DNA from: Suillus spraguei
Taxonomy: Eukaryota > Basidiomycota > Agaricomycetes > Boletales > Suillaceae
DNA: 27,016 nt
NCBI GenBank assembly: GCA_016800925.1
Contig: JABCPU010000775.1
Location: 1-27,016, forward strand
Reading direction: 5' to 3'
This document shows positions 8,370 to 18,961 of this stretch, in pieces (position 1 is the first letter of the stretch; each line of letters opens with the position of its first letter). The position numbers and the translations under genes are program-made. The notes beneath the pieces were generated by a model. The model searched no databases. It was not told where the DNA came from and saw only the letters and a list, made by a program, of their open reading frames with translations.

Positions 8370-10413
8370 TCATTCATAACCCAATTCAGCATCAATTCGC
8401 GCTCTCCGCAAGCATCTCCTCTCCTCATCAGTCATACACGACCACCCCTCAACAGTCTCCGACAAATCCTCCTCGATACGCTCCTCCATCTCTATTTGCT
8501 TCTTGCTCTTTTTCGGCGGGGGAGGTCTCGGTAATGGTGGCGGAGGGGTCCGTCGGTTGGGGTGAAGCGGCGCAATCCGCGAAAGCATCGTTCGCGAAGA
8601 CTTCACCAATGGCGAATAGGAAGGGCCGTTTGAGAACGGTGAATTTGGTTGTGAATTGACGCGCCGGATGAGCTCTGACATTGGGGTCGACTTGGATTTG
8701 ATCGTGAGCGCCCGTGACTTGAGAGTGGTGGATGGAATCTGCTTTGGTGGGGCAGCTACGCTTTGTGGGGAAAGCTTCTGGGAAGAATGTGAGGAAGGAT
8801 ATTAAAAAGTATAAAAATAGAGTACCTTGGTTGTCTCAGGGTCTGCGATGACTTCAGAGTCCTTCTTGGGGCTGTCTTCTCGAGAGTCTTCGGTCTCGGG
8901 CAAATAACTGCCTTGGTTAGGTGACCTCGAACGATGGGCGTCGTCGTCATCCGCATTGTCACTGTCTGAGAGAACCGCTTTCCCTTTGCCCTTTTTTTTT
9001 AGGTTTCGGTTTCGATTTTGCAGTGGGGGTGGGTTTTGATAGTGCTTTCTTCTTCGAAGTAACTTTCGGCGCCTCTTCAACAAAATCATCGTCTTCGAGA
9101 GTATTGTTACCGGCAGCTGGCTTATCCAAGGGGGATTTGTGTGCAAGATCGCCGAGCTCGACCTCGTCAACTTGTTTCCGACCTTTTCTCTTCCCCTTTG
9201 CCCGGGAAGACGGCTTGACTTTTTTCTTACCCTTGCTTGTAGCAGCAATATCTGCATCCTCGTCGTCTTCTTCAAGTGTGTGCGAGTTGTCGGTTGGCAG
9301 GACGACGGGCGACAATTGTGCAGAGACTAGAGGAGGTGCTATAATGGAAGACGACGAAACGGCGGGGACGTCCACATCCATCTCTTCCTCAGGAACCTCT
9401 GACCAAAGCGGGGGAAGCCTCTTCCGTTTGCCAGTTATCACGGGTGGAGATGAGGGTGGAGAAGACAAGTCGGGTAACGCTGGAAGAGAAGATGGTAGGT
9501 GTGGTATAGAAGGCAGTTGAACCGAAAGCGCTGGCTCTTGCGGTGCAGAAATAACGATGTCGCTCGGCAGAGTATCAATGACGCTTTGTTCAGTGACCTT
9601 GGGAGAAGGCAATGTCCTAGCTTTCGGCTTGGGTTTAGGCTTTGGTCTCGGCTTTGGCTTGACGGACTTGTCTTGGGACTTCTGCCGCTTCCGTGGAGGT
9701 TTGAGGGATAGTTCGTCGAGGTCAGAGTCGGATGTTAACTCTATCACATCATAGTTGACAGGCGCGTAAGTCGGTTTCTTGGCCTGAGTCTTCCGAGTGC
9801 GCGTCTTGGCTCTGTCGGCAATGCTAAACACAGGATCGACCTCCTCGATGAGTTCTGAGACAGCGGACGGTGTGGTTGGAGGGCGGATGCTATCTGCAGT
9901 CAATGCACTAGCGGGGATTGCAGATGCAGAACCGATGAGTGAGCCAGAGAAACGAGATTCATCATCTTTGATGAAGTCGTCATATATGGTGTTTGTAGTT
10001 CGAGACTTTCGCGGCACAGGACGTGGACGCGGTTTAGATTTCGGTATAAGTATTCCCGCGCCACGGGGGAGAGACGGAGAGGCGTTTGGTGGATCAGAGT
10101 CTTGATACCCTGGAGGTGGCGTAAACAGAGACACGTTGCTTATGTCGTGGGGTTCATGTCCTCGTTGGGGAGTCCGAGCTTGACTGGTAACAAGTGAGGC
10201 AGTCTGAATGAGTGACGCTGCAAAATCGTGTCCAGTAAGCGTGCGATAGAGCACATAAAGCATGAAGAATTCCTTACGCTGTAGTATCGTTTCCGGGCCT
10301 GCAGAAAACAAGTTTTCGCTCAAGAGGCTGCTCTGGTCGGAAATTTGAAGAGGTTGTAAGGCGTCTTCGTCCTCGCTGTCGGCGACAATCCAATCGTCTG
10401 TGACATCGGCCAT
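8370..10413 (-). CDS. Long disordered basic/acidic protein with conserved C-terminal PLHPNRR-proline block
   Basis: Exon 1 runs 10413-8826 and exon 2 8777-8370, with a 48 nt GT-AG intron. The product is about 664 residues if one extra A is discounted. Residues 1-75 are the only ordered-looking part (MADVTDDWIVADSEDEDA, then RKEFFMLYVLYRTLTGHDF). The middle is low-complexity: VIELTSDSD, PPRKRQKSQ, alternating KPKP near 250-265, repeated PSSLP, and lysine clusters between acidic stretches, suggesting a nuclear, nucleic-acid-associated protein (inference). The last exon has STPMSELIRRVNS (about 559-571), PLHPNRRTPPPP, PPPPKKSKKQIEMEE and MTDEERRCLRRARIDAELG. I recall this block from many agaricomycete proteins of unknown function. 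At 8992-9000 nine A occur where eight keep the frame: the upstream frame ends within 12 codons (GQRESGSLRQ), while the other frame continues with GKGKAVLSDSDNADDDD into the spliced last exon. The cause could be an assembly error or a real lesion. Confidence 0.75.
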
Positions 10414-12362
10414 GTTTGAATTGATAAATGCTTGCAGTGATTAGATCCGGTGTTGTTGTTGGTGACGATGAGTATGTAGAAAAAAGTCAAAGGCAAGACA
10501 AGATCGTGGACGCGAATCAAAGTCGCGACAGATTAAAGGTTCTCATGCACGTGATCGCGTCACTCTAAATGTGGACTCCGACCACAACCATCCACATCCC
10601 CGTCGCTAAAGCGGTAAAGCTTTCAAGCGTGTCATTAAAGTGCTATGCTCATGGACACGTAACCCAAATATTTTGTGGTCTTCTAGCCCTCGATTTCTTT
10701 AAACGCTCGATCTTCTGTTTTACTCGAGGAAAGAACAGCAGGCTTCATCAAATGCTTTGGCCTTTACTCAGTATGTCGGACGTACGTGTCTGTTTTGGAA
10801 AATGTTTATAAGTAACGTACATCGTTTCTATTCTCTTGACATGTTGTCAACTGGCTAAGCTAGGAGGCTGAGGCTAGCGTCTGCCTAATATGGGAGGATA
10901 AAAACAACGGTATGAAAATCATCGTCCCTAACATGTTCTTCCATTGTGGGCTCAGTACATAGATTGCCTTCGATAACAAGAATGAATGCCACGTCGTCAA
11001 CTGACACATGAGCCTGAGGGTCATGATGTCAACATCGGATCTATATTCCGGACAGCCAACAAATGATGGACGGATCTCGGAATAAAACCACTTGACAGTA
11101 GGGTCAGATCAAGGACGTGCAGGGTGAAGTCCGTGAGGAGGATACGCATGTGGTTATGGTATCAAGGAATGGTTGATGAGTTGGTGCTGGTGGTGAAGAC
11201 GATCATGTTCCAGACCCTGGAGCTGAAGGTTGAGGTCTTGGGGATTGTGAAAATATTAATATTTCTATCTTTGCGAATGCGGCTGGCGAGTAGGGAAAGT
11301 GATTTGACAGTTAGGACTCATCATATGAACATGGACGCGTGTTACTTGCAATTAAACTCGACTGGTAACTGGTGGACTGATACAGAGAGATTGGGTTCAG
11401 CACGACGGTATTGCTCAACTCGTACCCTGACTTGGTCGCAGTTATACGTGATTGCACAGTCTGCTGATACGGATCCCAAAACTTCGAAGATGTCAGGACA
11501 AGGCACTATGCGGGGACCTGAGTTGTTCAGCGCATAGTTTGGCCCAAAACGGATATAGTCAATTTTAATCTGATTAATCCGGGCCCAGATTTAGAGTCAG
11601 AAAATACTATTTTGCAAATTCATCCTAGCGGCACGAGATCTTTTTTATTCTATTCTATTCTATTCTATTCCGCAGTAATTGAGCCTACGTATAAATCACA
11701 ATAACCGAGGCAGAGCGCTCATAAAGCGACAGATAGATATGTGCTCGCGCGCGGGTACTAGAACTTGTTTCGTATGGATCTCCACGACTCCACCTGGCGT
11801 TGGTAACTTGGCCTTCCGTCATTTACGATATTCAAAGTTTCTGTTCAACATTTATGTGTAAAAGTCAGGGATCTCGCCCACTCCAGGGTAGCCCTTAAGT
11901 TATCTACAAGCAGTGACGGTCTTCGAAGTACATTCCAAACCTTGTGTCGTTCGTATTCTTAGCCCTCACTAGCCCAATTTCCCGAATCTTGACTCTTTTC
12001 ATAGAACATATCACATATAGTTCGTGAATATAATTTACTACACTAATATTAGCGCCGCGCGTCGTAAGGTTTAGGGTACAAGTCCAGGTTTAGCGACGCT
12101 TAGGCTCAAAAGTCGAACTTTTAGAATTGAGCGGCCCCTCCTCCGTAAAGTAGCCCTGGAGTTGTACATTTCCTGGGCATTCTCATTTACGTTGAGCACT
12201 TTGGCTAATCAAGGCAGGAATGGACATCCCCTCGATTTCTTTGTGGTAATCCAAATACCAGATGGGTACCGTGCTGTAACTAGTACAACTGGGCGCCATC
12301 ATGATCGTCATATATCTACCAAGTTCGCCTCTCAGGCTTATCCACAGCCATTCTCTAACAGT
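10414..12362. other. Intergenic with decayed coding remnant and microsatellite
   Basis: About 1.95 kb separates two divergent transcription units, so both promoters should lie here. The plus frame at 11124-11537 is open for 137 codons but unlike any family I know. The other frames over 10990-11540 show broken coding-like words (DVQGEVREEDTHVVMVSRNG, DDHVPDPGAEG), suggesting a transposon-derived ORF with frameshifts. From 11545 to 12360 the DNA is AT-rich and has no clear signal apart from the pentanucleotide run. Confidence 0.35.
11646..11670. repeat. (TATTC)5 microsatellite
   Basis: Five perfect copies of TATTC, preceded by six T and followed by CGCAG. A simple pentanucleotide run with no associated gene. 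Confidence 0.95.
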
Positions 12363-14084
12363 ATGACCATAGTATCAAATGATCCTATTTGGTGGTCGAC
12401 CATCAATTCATATCATATTGCAAGCTATTTTGTAGGTTCGTGGAGAGCAATCGAGTGTTGAAGCTAATCTAACCTTGATGGCGGTTCCAAGTCGCCGCCT
12501 TTGTTGGTCTACTGTATGATTGGGGTGAGCATGGTAAAATCAGGGAACTGCTGATAGCTTACAAGCATCTGCAGCACTTATATTTGGACAAGAGGTATGT
12601 TGATGCTATGAATGGAGCAGCCATTTCGCTAAGAATGGTTTTATAGGTCGAATTGGTCTGGGTAAGTAGAGTCTCATGTCAGAGGAATACATAAAAACAC
12701 ACTTAATTTCAGAGGCAACGCTGGTCCCTAATGACAGTGTTGTATCTTGGTGTATGTAGCTTATTTTTGCGGTTGTAATATTGTGCTGACTTGAAGTATC
12801 CCAGGTGCGCTACCTTGGAATCTTACATACTGCGTGTGTTCGAAAGGCTAAATAATATATTTTGTGCTAATCGTCCATCTCTCATAACCAGTATGAACAT
12901 GCTGCGTATGTCTCCTTAGTACATTCGCTGTCTTTGCTTCTTCTGACCAATGGAATACAGGCAATTTTCCGACCATCTTTCTGACAGATACAGTGAGTAT
13001 TCCGCACAGATGGCTGTTATCCTCCTCTAATTAACAGTGATGCACTCCAGGAGTGAGTATGATTCTTTACTAAATTATAGTTCACTAACGACTACCGCAC
13101 TATACTGCATAGATGTGAGTCTGTTTGGAGTGTGCTACCCGAGGCTGGTCACTGACTGGATTGGTCAGGTTGGATTCTGTTCGTCCTATGGATTTGGACG
13201 TATTTTGTGGTATCTGTGATGCTATGGGGTGAGCTTGGCACTTGCGAAAAACTCAGTGATATTGACTTGACTGAAATATGCTACAAGTCATCCTCATTGC
13301 TCGATTACATGCCATGTATCAACAGTCTAGGAGGATACTGATATTTCTCGTTGTCCCCTTCCTGGTTATTAACATCTTTAATGGAGTGGAAGTCATAATC
13401 ACAACGATAAATGATCCAGGGGGTACACTTCATTTCGGATGACAAAAAATGTACATGGGGCTGATTGAGGATACCAGAGGAACTCATTCTCTCCGGCACA
13501 CATGTGTGCTCGATTAACTATCCCGAAAATATCTTACTTCTGGATTCTATTGCCTGGATATTCGGGACTATGTGGGAGGTCTTCGCACTGTGTCTCGCAG
13601 TCTGGATTACGGTAAAACACTTCCGTGAACTACGACAGCATTCGGCAGGAGGGATTATTAGGGACTGTTTCACAGTGTTGATAAAAACTCACATGCTTTA
13701 CTTTGCGAGGTGAGCTCATATCGTGATTATTGTTCCCTTTTTTCGCTAAAGGGTCGGGCATACCAGCTTTGTTGCCGTTTCATGCTTCACTTTCATTGTC
13801 CTGTTCTCTCGAACACTCTCAGTGGTATGTCAATCTTTCACTTGCCTCTGCATGCGACCACGGTTCATCCTTTCTATAGGATCAATATTCCCTATATTTC
13901 CAGATTTATATCGGCTTGCTTCAGTTTTTGGAGGTTCGTGCAGATGTTTGTACTAGGACCCCGCCTAATCCTTGGCATTCGAGAATATCACGCTGAGCTC
14001 GTGGCCAATTCTGACGGAGCAGTCAGTATGGCCTCAATCGCTTTCCAGGAGCGCGTGCATATATCGACTGGTCGTGGTGTATAA
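12363..14084 (+). pseudogene. DUF6533-family membrane protein, copy B, one frameshift in the last exon
   Basis: The exon plan is identical to the intact copy: 12363-12435, 12492-12524, 12575-12594, 12647-12661, 12713-12751, 12805-12833, 12892-12905, 12961-12992, 13051-13052, 13113-13114, 13169-13228, 13288-13422, 13478-13709, 13767-13824 and 13880-14084. All introns are GT-AG, 50-60 nt. The product starts MTIVSNDPIWWSTINSY and has ALIFGQEVELVW, FLTDTEC, WILFVLWIWTYF, IARLHAMYQ, GTHVC and WEVFALCLAVWITVKHFREL. In the last exon GAGGTTCGTGCAG (13931-13943) has one T more than the sister copy (GAGGTCGTGCAG). The frame therefore leaves FVLGPRLILGIREYHAE and stops about 20 codons later; otherwise the protein would have 315 residues. 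The lesion removes the last membrane segment, so this is probably a young pseudogene. A sequencing error is possible. Confidence 0.75.
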
Positions 14085-14444
14085 CACAGTAAATGCTCGA
14101 TAGAGCTGACGGTCGTCTAGTGCTTCCCAGCGGAACAGCGGAAGAATTCGCTTTTATTTATTCCGGCTTTCGTCTTGGTATTGATTTAAGCTATGTAGTG
14201 TTCCGAACTATATTTCGGCGAGACATTGGTCTGGACAGTGTTTTAGTTGTAGTATTTGCTTAAGCGATTTGCTATGGGTTCTGATAATGTTTAAACTGAT
14301 ATCATGGATATCTCTACCGTGCGCGCATCTCACTTGCTTGTGTCATGCAGCTCGCACTCCTTATTTTTCGGTTTCTGGATCTCATCAATTTTTGTCTCTG
14401 CGTCTCCTTGGGGTGGGTTCAGATTGTGAAAATTCGAAATTATC
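14085..14444. other. No gene seen
   Basis: AT-rich sequence downstream of copy B. A weak frame at 14269-14547 has no recognisable motif and runs into the dispersed repeat that follows. Confidence 0.35.
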
Positions 14445-14600
14445 CCTCTCATCTGGCTATTCGCTCCTCAAGCTCATTGACGACCCTGATATATCTATGA
14501 TTCACCGATGCATCCATCTCATCACGTCACCACGTCATTACTTATGAACCACGAAACTGGAGCCATCGCAAATTCATTGACTTCGCATTCAAAAGTGTAT
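14445..14600 (+). repeat. Dispersed repeat, copy 1 (direct with 24382-24540)
   Basis: Shared words with the second copy, in the same order, are ATTCGCTCCTCAAGCTCAT, CGTCATTAC, ATGAACCAC, GGAG.TATC/CATCGCA and ACTTCGCATT. The copies diverge on both sides. The repeat is non-coding and may be a fragment of a mobile element; no terminal repeats were identified. Confidence 0.6.
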
Positions 14601-14644
14601 AATCACGGCGCATTCACTCTCGCTCTTGTTCTTATATTACTCAG

Positions 14645-14745
14645 AGCCTCCGTTCCTTGCACTGTGTTTCGCAGCATGGATCATTATTAAATACTTGTGC
14701 GAACTGCGACAACACTCAACCTGGTTGAAAACCAGCATCTGGATA
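14645..14745 (+). pseudogene. DUF6533-family exon-13 fragment
   Basis: About 30 codons read PPFLALCFAAWIIIKYLCEL then RQHSTW, the degenerate counterpart of the WEVLALCLAVWIAVKHFREL segment in exon 13 of the neighbours. Nothing else of the gene remains on this strand. At the 3' side the sequence joins the flank of the minus-strand copy at 14915-16682, so this is the broken end of another paralogue. Confidence 0.7.
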
Positions 14746-14914
14746 GCGTATCATAGAGTCGAGACGTTAAGTAAAATACTACGGCAAAAACATTGTCCAG
14801 ATTTATATCTCCTTAAAGTTTACTTACTTTAAAAATATCATATAACTTAGATCCATACCATCACGAAAGTGGGAATAGATAAAAATAATAATCTCCCCTA
14901 CTCCTCGTAGAGCA

Positions 14915-16682
14915 CTAGACGTTAATTTCATCGAGCATTATACTACTGGCGGTTGATATATACACACGCTCTTGGAGAGCGATCGACGTCATGCCTGCCG
15001 CTGCGTCAGAATCGGCTACGAGCTTAGCGTGATATTCTCGGATGCTAAGGATCAGGCGGGTCCTAGCACAAACAACTGCACGACCACCCAAATCTGAAGC
15101 AAGCCATAAGAAGTCTGAGTGTCCATGTTATATATATTCTATATTATGATGAACTTCATATGCAGAGGAAGTGAAAGATTGACATACCGTTGAGGACGTT
15201 GGAGAAAATTTAATATTGTATTCGAAGCAAGAAACAGCGGCGACAAAGCTACCGCGTTCAACACTTCAGTGAAAAGGGAACAATGATCACAATATGAGCT
15301 CACCTCGCAAAGTAAAGTACGTGAGTTTTGATTAACACCGTGAAACAGTCCTCGATGATCCCTCCTGCTGAGTGTTGTCGCAGTTCACGGAAGTGTTTAC
15401 CGCAATCCAGACTGCGAGACACAGTACGAGGACCTCCCACACAGTCCCGAGTATCCAGTTAATGGAACTCAGAAGTAGGATATCTTCCGCATAGTTGATC
15501 GTGCACTGATAGGTGCCGGAGAGAATGAGTTCCTCTGGTTTTCATCAATCAGCTCCATGTACGTTTTTTTAGTATCAACAATTAAGCATACCCCCTGAAC
15601 CATGCATCGTTGCCGCTATGGTTGCCACTCCATTGAAAATGTTGACAACCACAGATGGGACAACGAGAAATATTAGCATCTTTCTGGACCGTTGATACAT
15701 GGCATATAACCGAGTAATGGTGATGACTGGAAGCATGTTTGAGTCAAGTCAATATCACTGAGCTCTGAGTCGCAGGTGCCAAGCTCACCCCACAGCAGTA
15801 GAACAACCACAATATATATCCAAATACATACGACATATAGAATCCAACCTAACGAATCAGTCAGCGACCAACCTCGTGTAGTATACACTCCAAGTAGACT
15901 CACATCTGTGGCAGCATAGTGTGGCAGTGATTACTGAACCAAAATTTCGTAAAGTGCCATACTCACTCCTACAGAGCACCGCGGTCAATTAAAAGGGAAT
16001 CATAGGCATCTGTGCAGAAGACCCACTGTATCTGTCAGAGAGTTGGTCGGAAAACTGCCTGTATGCCGTTGGTCAGAAGGACAGACAATGAATAATGTAC
16101 TAAGGAGACATACGCCGCATGTCCAGACTGATTATAAGAAATAGACGATTAGCACAATACCAATTATTTAGCCTTTCGAACATATGTACGCAGCATAAAA
16201 GATTCCAAGGTAGCGCACCTAGGTTGCCTTCAAGTCAACACAACATGGCAACAGCAATAAACAAGCTACATACACTGAGATACAGAATTGTCATCAGGGA
16301 CCAGGGTTGCCTCTGGAATCAAGTGTATTTTCATGTGTTCCTCTGAAACAAGACTCCACTCACCCAGACCAAATCGACCTATGGAACCATTCTTAGCGAG
16401 ATGACTGCTCCGCGGTCATACCGTCATAGCACCAACATACCTCTCGTCCGAATGTAAGTGCTAGAAATGATTGTAAACCTATCGGTAATGCCTTGATACT
16501 ATCATGCTCACACCAGTCATACAACAGTCCAACAAAGGCGGCAACTGTGAACCGGAGTCAAGGTTAGATTGAGACTTCAACATCCGACTGCTCAGGCTCC
16601 TTCACGAACCTATAAGATAGCTGGAAATACGGTATGAATTGATGGACGGCCACCAAATAGGATTGTTTGAGACTATGGTCAT
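14915..16682 (-). pseudogene. DUF6533-family membrane protein, copy C, two frameshifts
   Basis: Exon order and splice sites follow the intact gene from the ATG at 16682 (MTIVSNNPIWWPSINSY). Recognisable pieces are SLTFGRE, VDLVW, RQPWSLMTILYLS, VRYLGIFYAA, PTNSLTDT, the two 2-nt exons (15967-15968 and 15904-15905), WILYVVCIWIYIVVVLLLWG, YAMYQRSRKMLIFLVVP, GTYQC and WEVLVLCLAVWIAV. A base is missing in the GTAAA(A)CAC run (15394-15400), shifting the frame before KHFREL. A second base is missing in GGACCC(C)GCC of the FVLGPRL codons. The usual final stop is also lost, and the shifted tail runs to a TAG at 14915-14917. Intron sites are still intact, which points to recent decay. Confidence 0.75.
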
Positions 16683-17052
16683 ATTGATAGAGAATGCGGG
16701 TGCGGGTGAGAAGGGAGCGCCGATATCACCATCCAGTGCTTGGATCACGAAAATTGTGGAAGCCAGGATCACCGCACTCTATTTATCAGCCTTCTTATGC
16801 AGGACTTCGGAAACCTCAGAGACGCAAATACTTAAAAGACACACTGGGGTAAATTAATGCTCAATGCCACCCTGCTGTCAGTTACAAGTGTCAAGTACTG
16901 TAGTCTAGTGCTTATGGGGACATGACGTGAGTTACTTTTGCAAGCACTTACATAAGGTGAGCTAAATATATAACGTAAAATTTACCCACTTCCGTATCTT
17001 ATAAGTATGCCATGGGCTTGTGCCGGGCGCGCGCCGCGCACTGATCTGCGGC

Positions 17053-17092
17053 CAGCTGCACATGTGATAACTATCATCACCATCTGCAGCTG
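17053..17092. repeat. Imperfect 40-bp palindrome
   Basis: CAGCTGCA at 17053-17060 is mirrored by TGCAGCTG at 17085-17092, with GTGAT...ATCAC nested inside around a short AACT-containing loop. A GC-rich GCGCGCGCCGCGCA stretch lies just upstream (17028-17041). It could form a cruciform or hairpin. No gene is attached. Confidence 0.7.
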
Positions 17093-17654
17093 ACCTTCAC
17101 TACAGTCTACAAAGCAACGAAACCTTCGTCGTACAAGACATTACAATGTTGTCAAAGGTACGTTGTATTCATCCGAGTCAGCAGATGCGGCAACCTGAGC
17201 CCCACTTAGTTTCTGCAGCCCTGGCACTTTTGGCGAGTTCACCTTTCTTCGTCTCCGTCGAAAAAAATGGTTTTTTAAATCATATGATGATGATCCATCT
17301 GGGCACCGCCTGGGTCGTTGTATAAGACGGCAAGCTTTGTCGAAGGGCTGCATCACGCTCAGGTCTTTATGGTTAGATTAATTTTGCATCGCTTTCATTT
17401 CAAGGGGTGCATATTGGCAGCTGAATAGCATGGGTGAGCTACTCTCTCAACTCGTTCTATTCTGATGACATGCCAACAGCCTTTGGTCCATATATGGGCC
17501 GCCACAATCAAGAGCCCCAGCATCCAGACGACGTCGCTGAGGCTCGAGTCTTGAATCAAATTTTACAAAATCAGCCTGTGCCATGTGAAAAAACAACAAA
17601 TCATTCCTCATGCGGTCATTATCGCCCCGCCAGGGTCTCTCTCGCTCATAGTTA

Positions 17655-17735
17655 GTTTGCAACTTATGGTGGACGATAGGTTACGGTTCGATTTGCCGAT
17701 TTGCCGCGACGTATTTTGAAGTCCGATCAATGTTG
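17655..17735 (+). repeat. Inverted repeat arm 1 (partner 20438-20515)
   Basis: ATGGTGGACGATAGGTTAC, CGATTTGCCGAT, TGCCGC and TATTTTGAAGTCCGA appear here on the plus strand and on the minus strand at 20438-20515, in the same order and spacing. The arms are about 2.7 kb apart and flank tRNA-like array 2 with its module. Confidence 0.75.
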
Positions 17736-18362
17736 TTTTAATTTCAAGTTGAATATAATTTTTGTGTCACAAAAAGTCACGAGTGTGGTTACTACTACAT
17801 ATCGCCATTGCCAATCCCCGACCCCGGAGCTCCGTGTCTTGAGCTGCATAGTGATGAATTCCGGCTTCAAAGGTTTGTGCATAAGACATAAAGTATCTTA
17901 GACGGGGGTCACACGGTATACAATCTCGCTGTCAGTTCGGTTACGAAAGGGAAGCAGCGTGAGCACGTTATTAACACTTCCTACAGACAAAGAATTGTGA
18001 AGCTCAGAGCCTGCAGGCCTTGCGATTTGACTGAGAACCTATCAATGTATGAACCCCTTGAAGCTGCTCAGGAATACACGAAGAAACAACCAACAGAGGC
18101 TGAGTTTGAAGTTTTGCGAGTCAGTTCATAGATATCCAAGGCAGTGTAACGACAATGAAGCTTCACCGGCTACGCGATCTACTGCAATCAAGGTAGTGAG
18201 GGGATCAGAGGAGGGGTTTACACAGAGCACAATATAATTAGTTTCAAACGTGTCCGAAGGCACGACTCGCCATGGAGTAAATATCAATGTTACATCAACA
18301 TTTTGCACAGGGGTTAAGATGGACCTCTAAGAAACCATCCATGAGTCAAGGTGTGTTCCGAT

Positions 18363-18458
18363 AAAAAAAATGCTGTCATCAGCAGGTTTTGAACCTACAC
18401 TGGAAAGAGAAACAGATTTTGATTCTGTTGTGGTAACCATCAGGCTAAGACTAGTTAC
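18363..18458 (-). pseudogene. tRNA-Leu(CAA)-like unit 1 of array 2
   Basis: A perfect ACAGA/TCTGT stem with loop ATCAAAA, a B box GGTTCAAAACC, and a terminator of eight T (A run at 18363-18370). Acceptor stem not formed. Confidence 0.55.
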
Positions 18459-18511
18459 AACGAACTGCCAAAGAAACCATCATGGGTGAATATCAAGGTG
18501 TGTTCCGATAG

Positions 18512-18606
18512 AAAAAACCTTGTCGTCGGCAGGTTTCGAATCTGCACAGTCCAAGAGAAACAGATTTTTGATTGTGTCGTGGCAACCACCAGGCTAACAC
18601 CAGCTA
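18512..18606 (-). pseudogene. tRNA-Leu-like unit 2 of array 2
   Basis: T arm GCAGA-TTCGAAA-CCTGC with one mismatched pair. The anticodon hairpin has an extra A and a G-to-A-type mismatch, so the loop is no longer 7 nt. Terminator of six T. Confidence 0.5.
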
Positions 18607-18661
18607 CGGTGAACTTTCAAAGAAAACGACCACGAGAGAACATCAAAGTGGGTTCTGATAG

Positions 18662-18757
18662 AAAAAAACCTCGTCATCGGCAGGTTTTGAACCCGCACGG
18701 TTCAAGATGAACAGATTTTGATTCTGTTGTGGCAACCGCCTAGCTAAGACCAGTTAC
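18662..18757 (-). pseudogene. tRNA-Leu(CAA)-like unit 3 of array 2
   Basis: Perfect ACAGA/TCTGT anticodon stem with loop ATCAAAA, T arm GCGGG-TTCAAAA-CCTGC (one wobble/mismatch), terminator of seven T. A box TTAGCTAGGCGG. Confidence 0.55.
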
Positions 18758-18811
18758 GATGAACTTCTGAAGAAGCCATCCATGAGTGAATGTCAAGGTG
18801 TGTTTCAATAG

Positions 18812-18908
18812 AAAAAAACCTTGTCGTCGCCAGGTTTCAAACCTGCACAGTCCAAGAGAAACAGATTTTGATTCTGTTGTGGCAAACCACCTGACTAAGA
18901 CCAGTTGC
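18812..18908 (-). pseudogene. tRNA-Leu(CAA)-like unit 4 of array 2
   Basis: Perfect anticodon stem with loop ATCAAAA. T arm GCAGG-TTTGAAA-CCTGG. Terminator of seven T. The A-box region has one extra base relative to its neighbours. Confidence 0.55.
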
Positions 18909-18961
18909 GGTGAACTTCTGAAGAAACCGTCCATGAATGAATGTCAAAGTGCTTCTGATAG

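Larger units (their letters stand above)
16860..18362. other. No gene seen; short palindrome and repeat inside
   Basis: Several small open frames overlap on both strands (17141-17356 minus, 17434-17655 plus, 17447-17662 minus), without motifs. A plus-strand stretch at 17998-18120 reads coding-like (KLRACRPCDLTENLSMYEP, then AAQEYTKKQPTEAEFEVLR) but stops at once on the 3' side and is not recognised. The region also contains a hairpin-forming palindrome and one arm of an inverted repeat, listed separately. Confidence 0.3.

Noticed and set aside
8921..9520. 199-codon plus-strand open frame
   Set aside because: It lies antisense to the long disordered gene, is serine- and phenylalanine-rich as a mirror of the lysine- and proline-rich strand, and has no motif.
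11124..11537. 137-codon open frame as a gene
   Set aside because: No motif, no supporting splice sites, and coding-like words lie in the other frames, so it is more likely decayed DNA.
12070..12076. TTTAGGG telomere-like word
   Set aside because: A single occurrence, not tandem; no telomeric or interstitial telomere array.
13053..13080. Alternative 28-nt intron with longer exons in copy B instead of micro-exons
   Set aside because: 28 nt is far below the 46-61 nt range of all other introns here, and the resulting exon puts a TGA directly after the LTDT codons.
13037..13219. Start of a separate gene at the ATG near 13037
   Set aside because: This open frame runs through three well-formed introns of copy B and the correct frame of the exon is different (WILFVLWIWTYF).
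14915..16682. Copy C as an intact gene
   Set aside because: Base deletions at the KHFREL and FVLGPRL codons and the lost stop cannot be repaired by moving splice sites.
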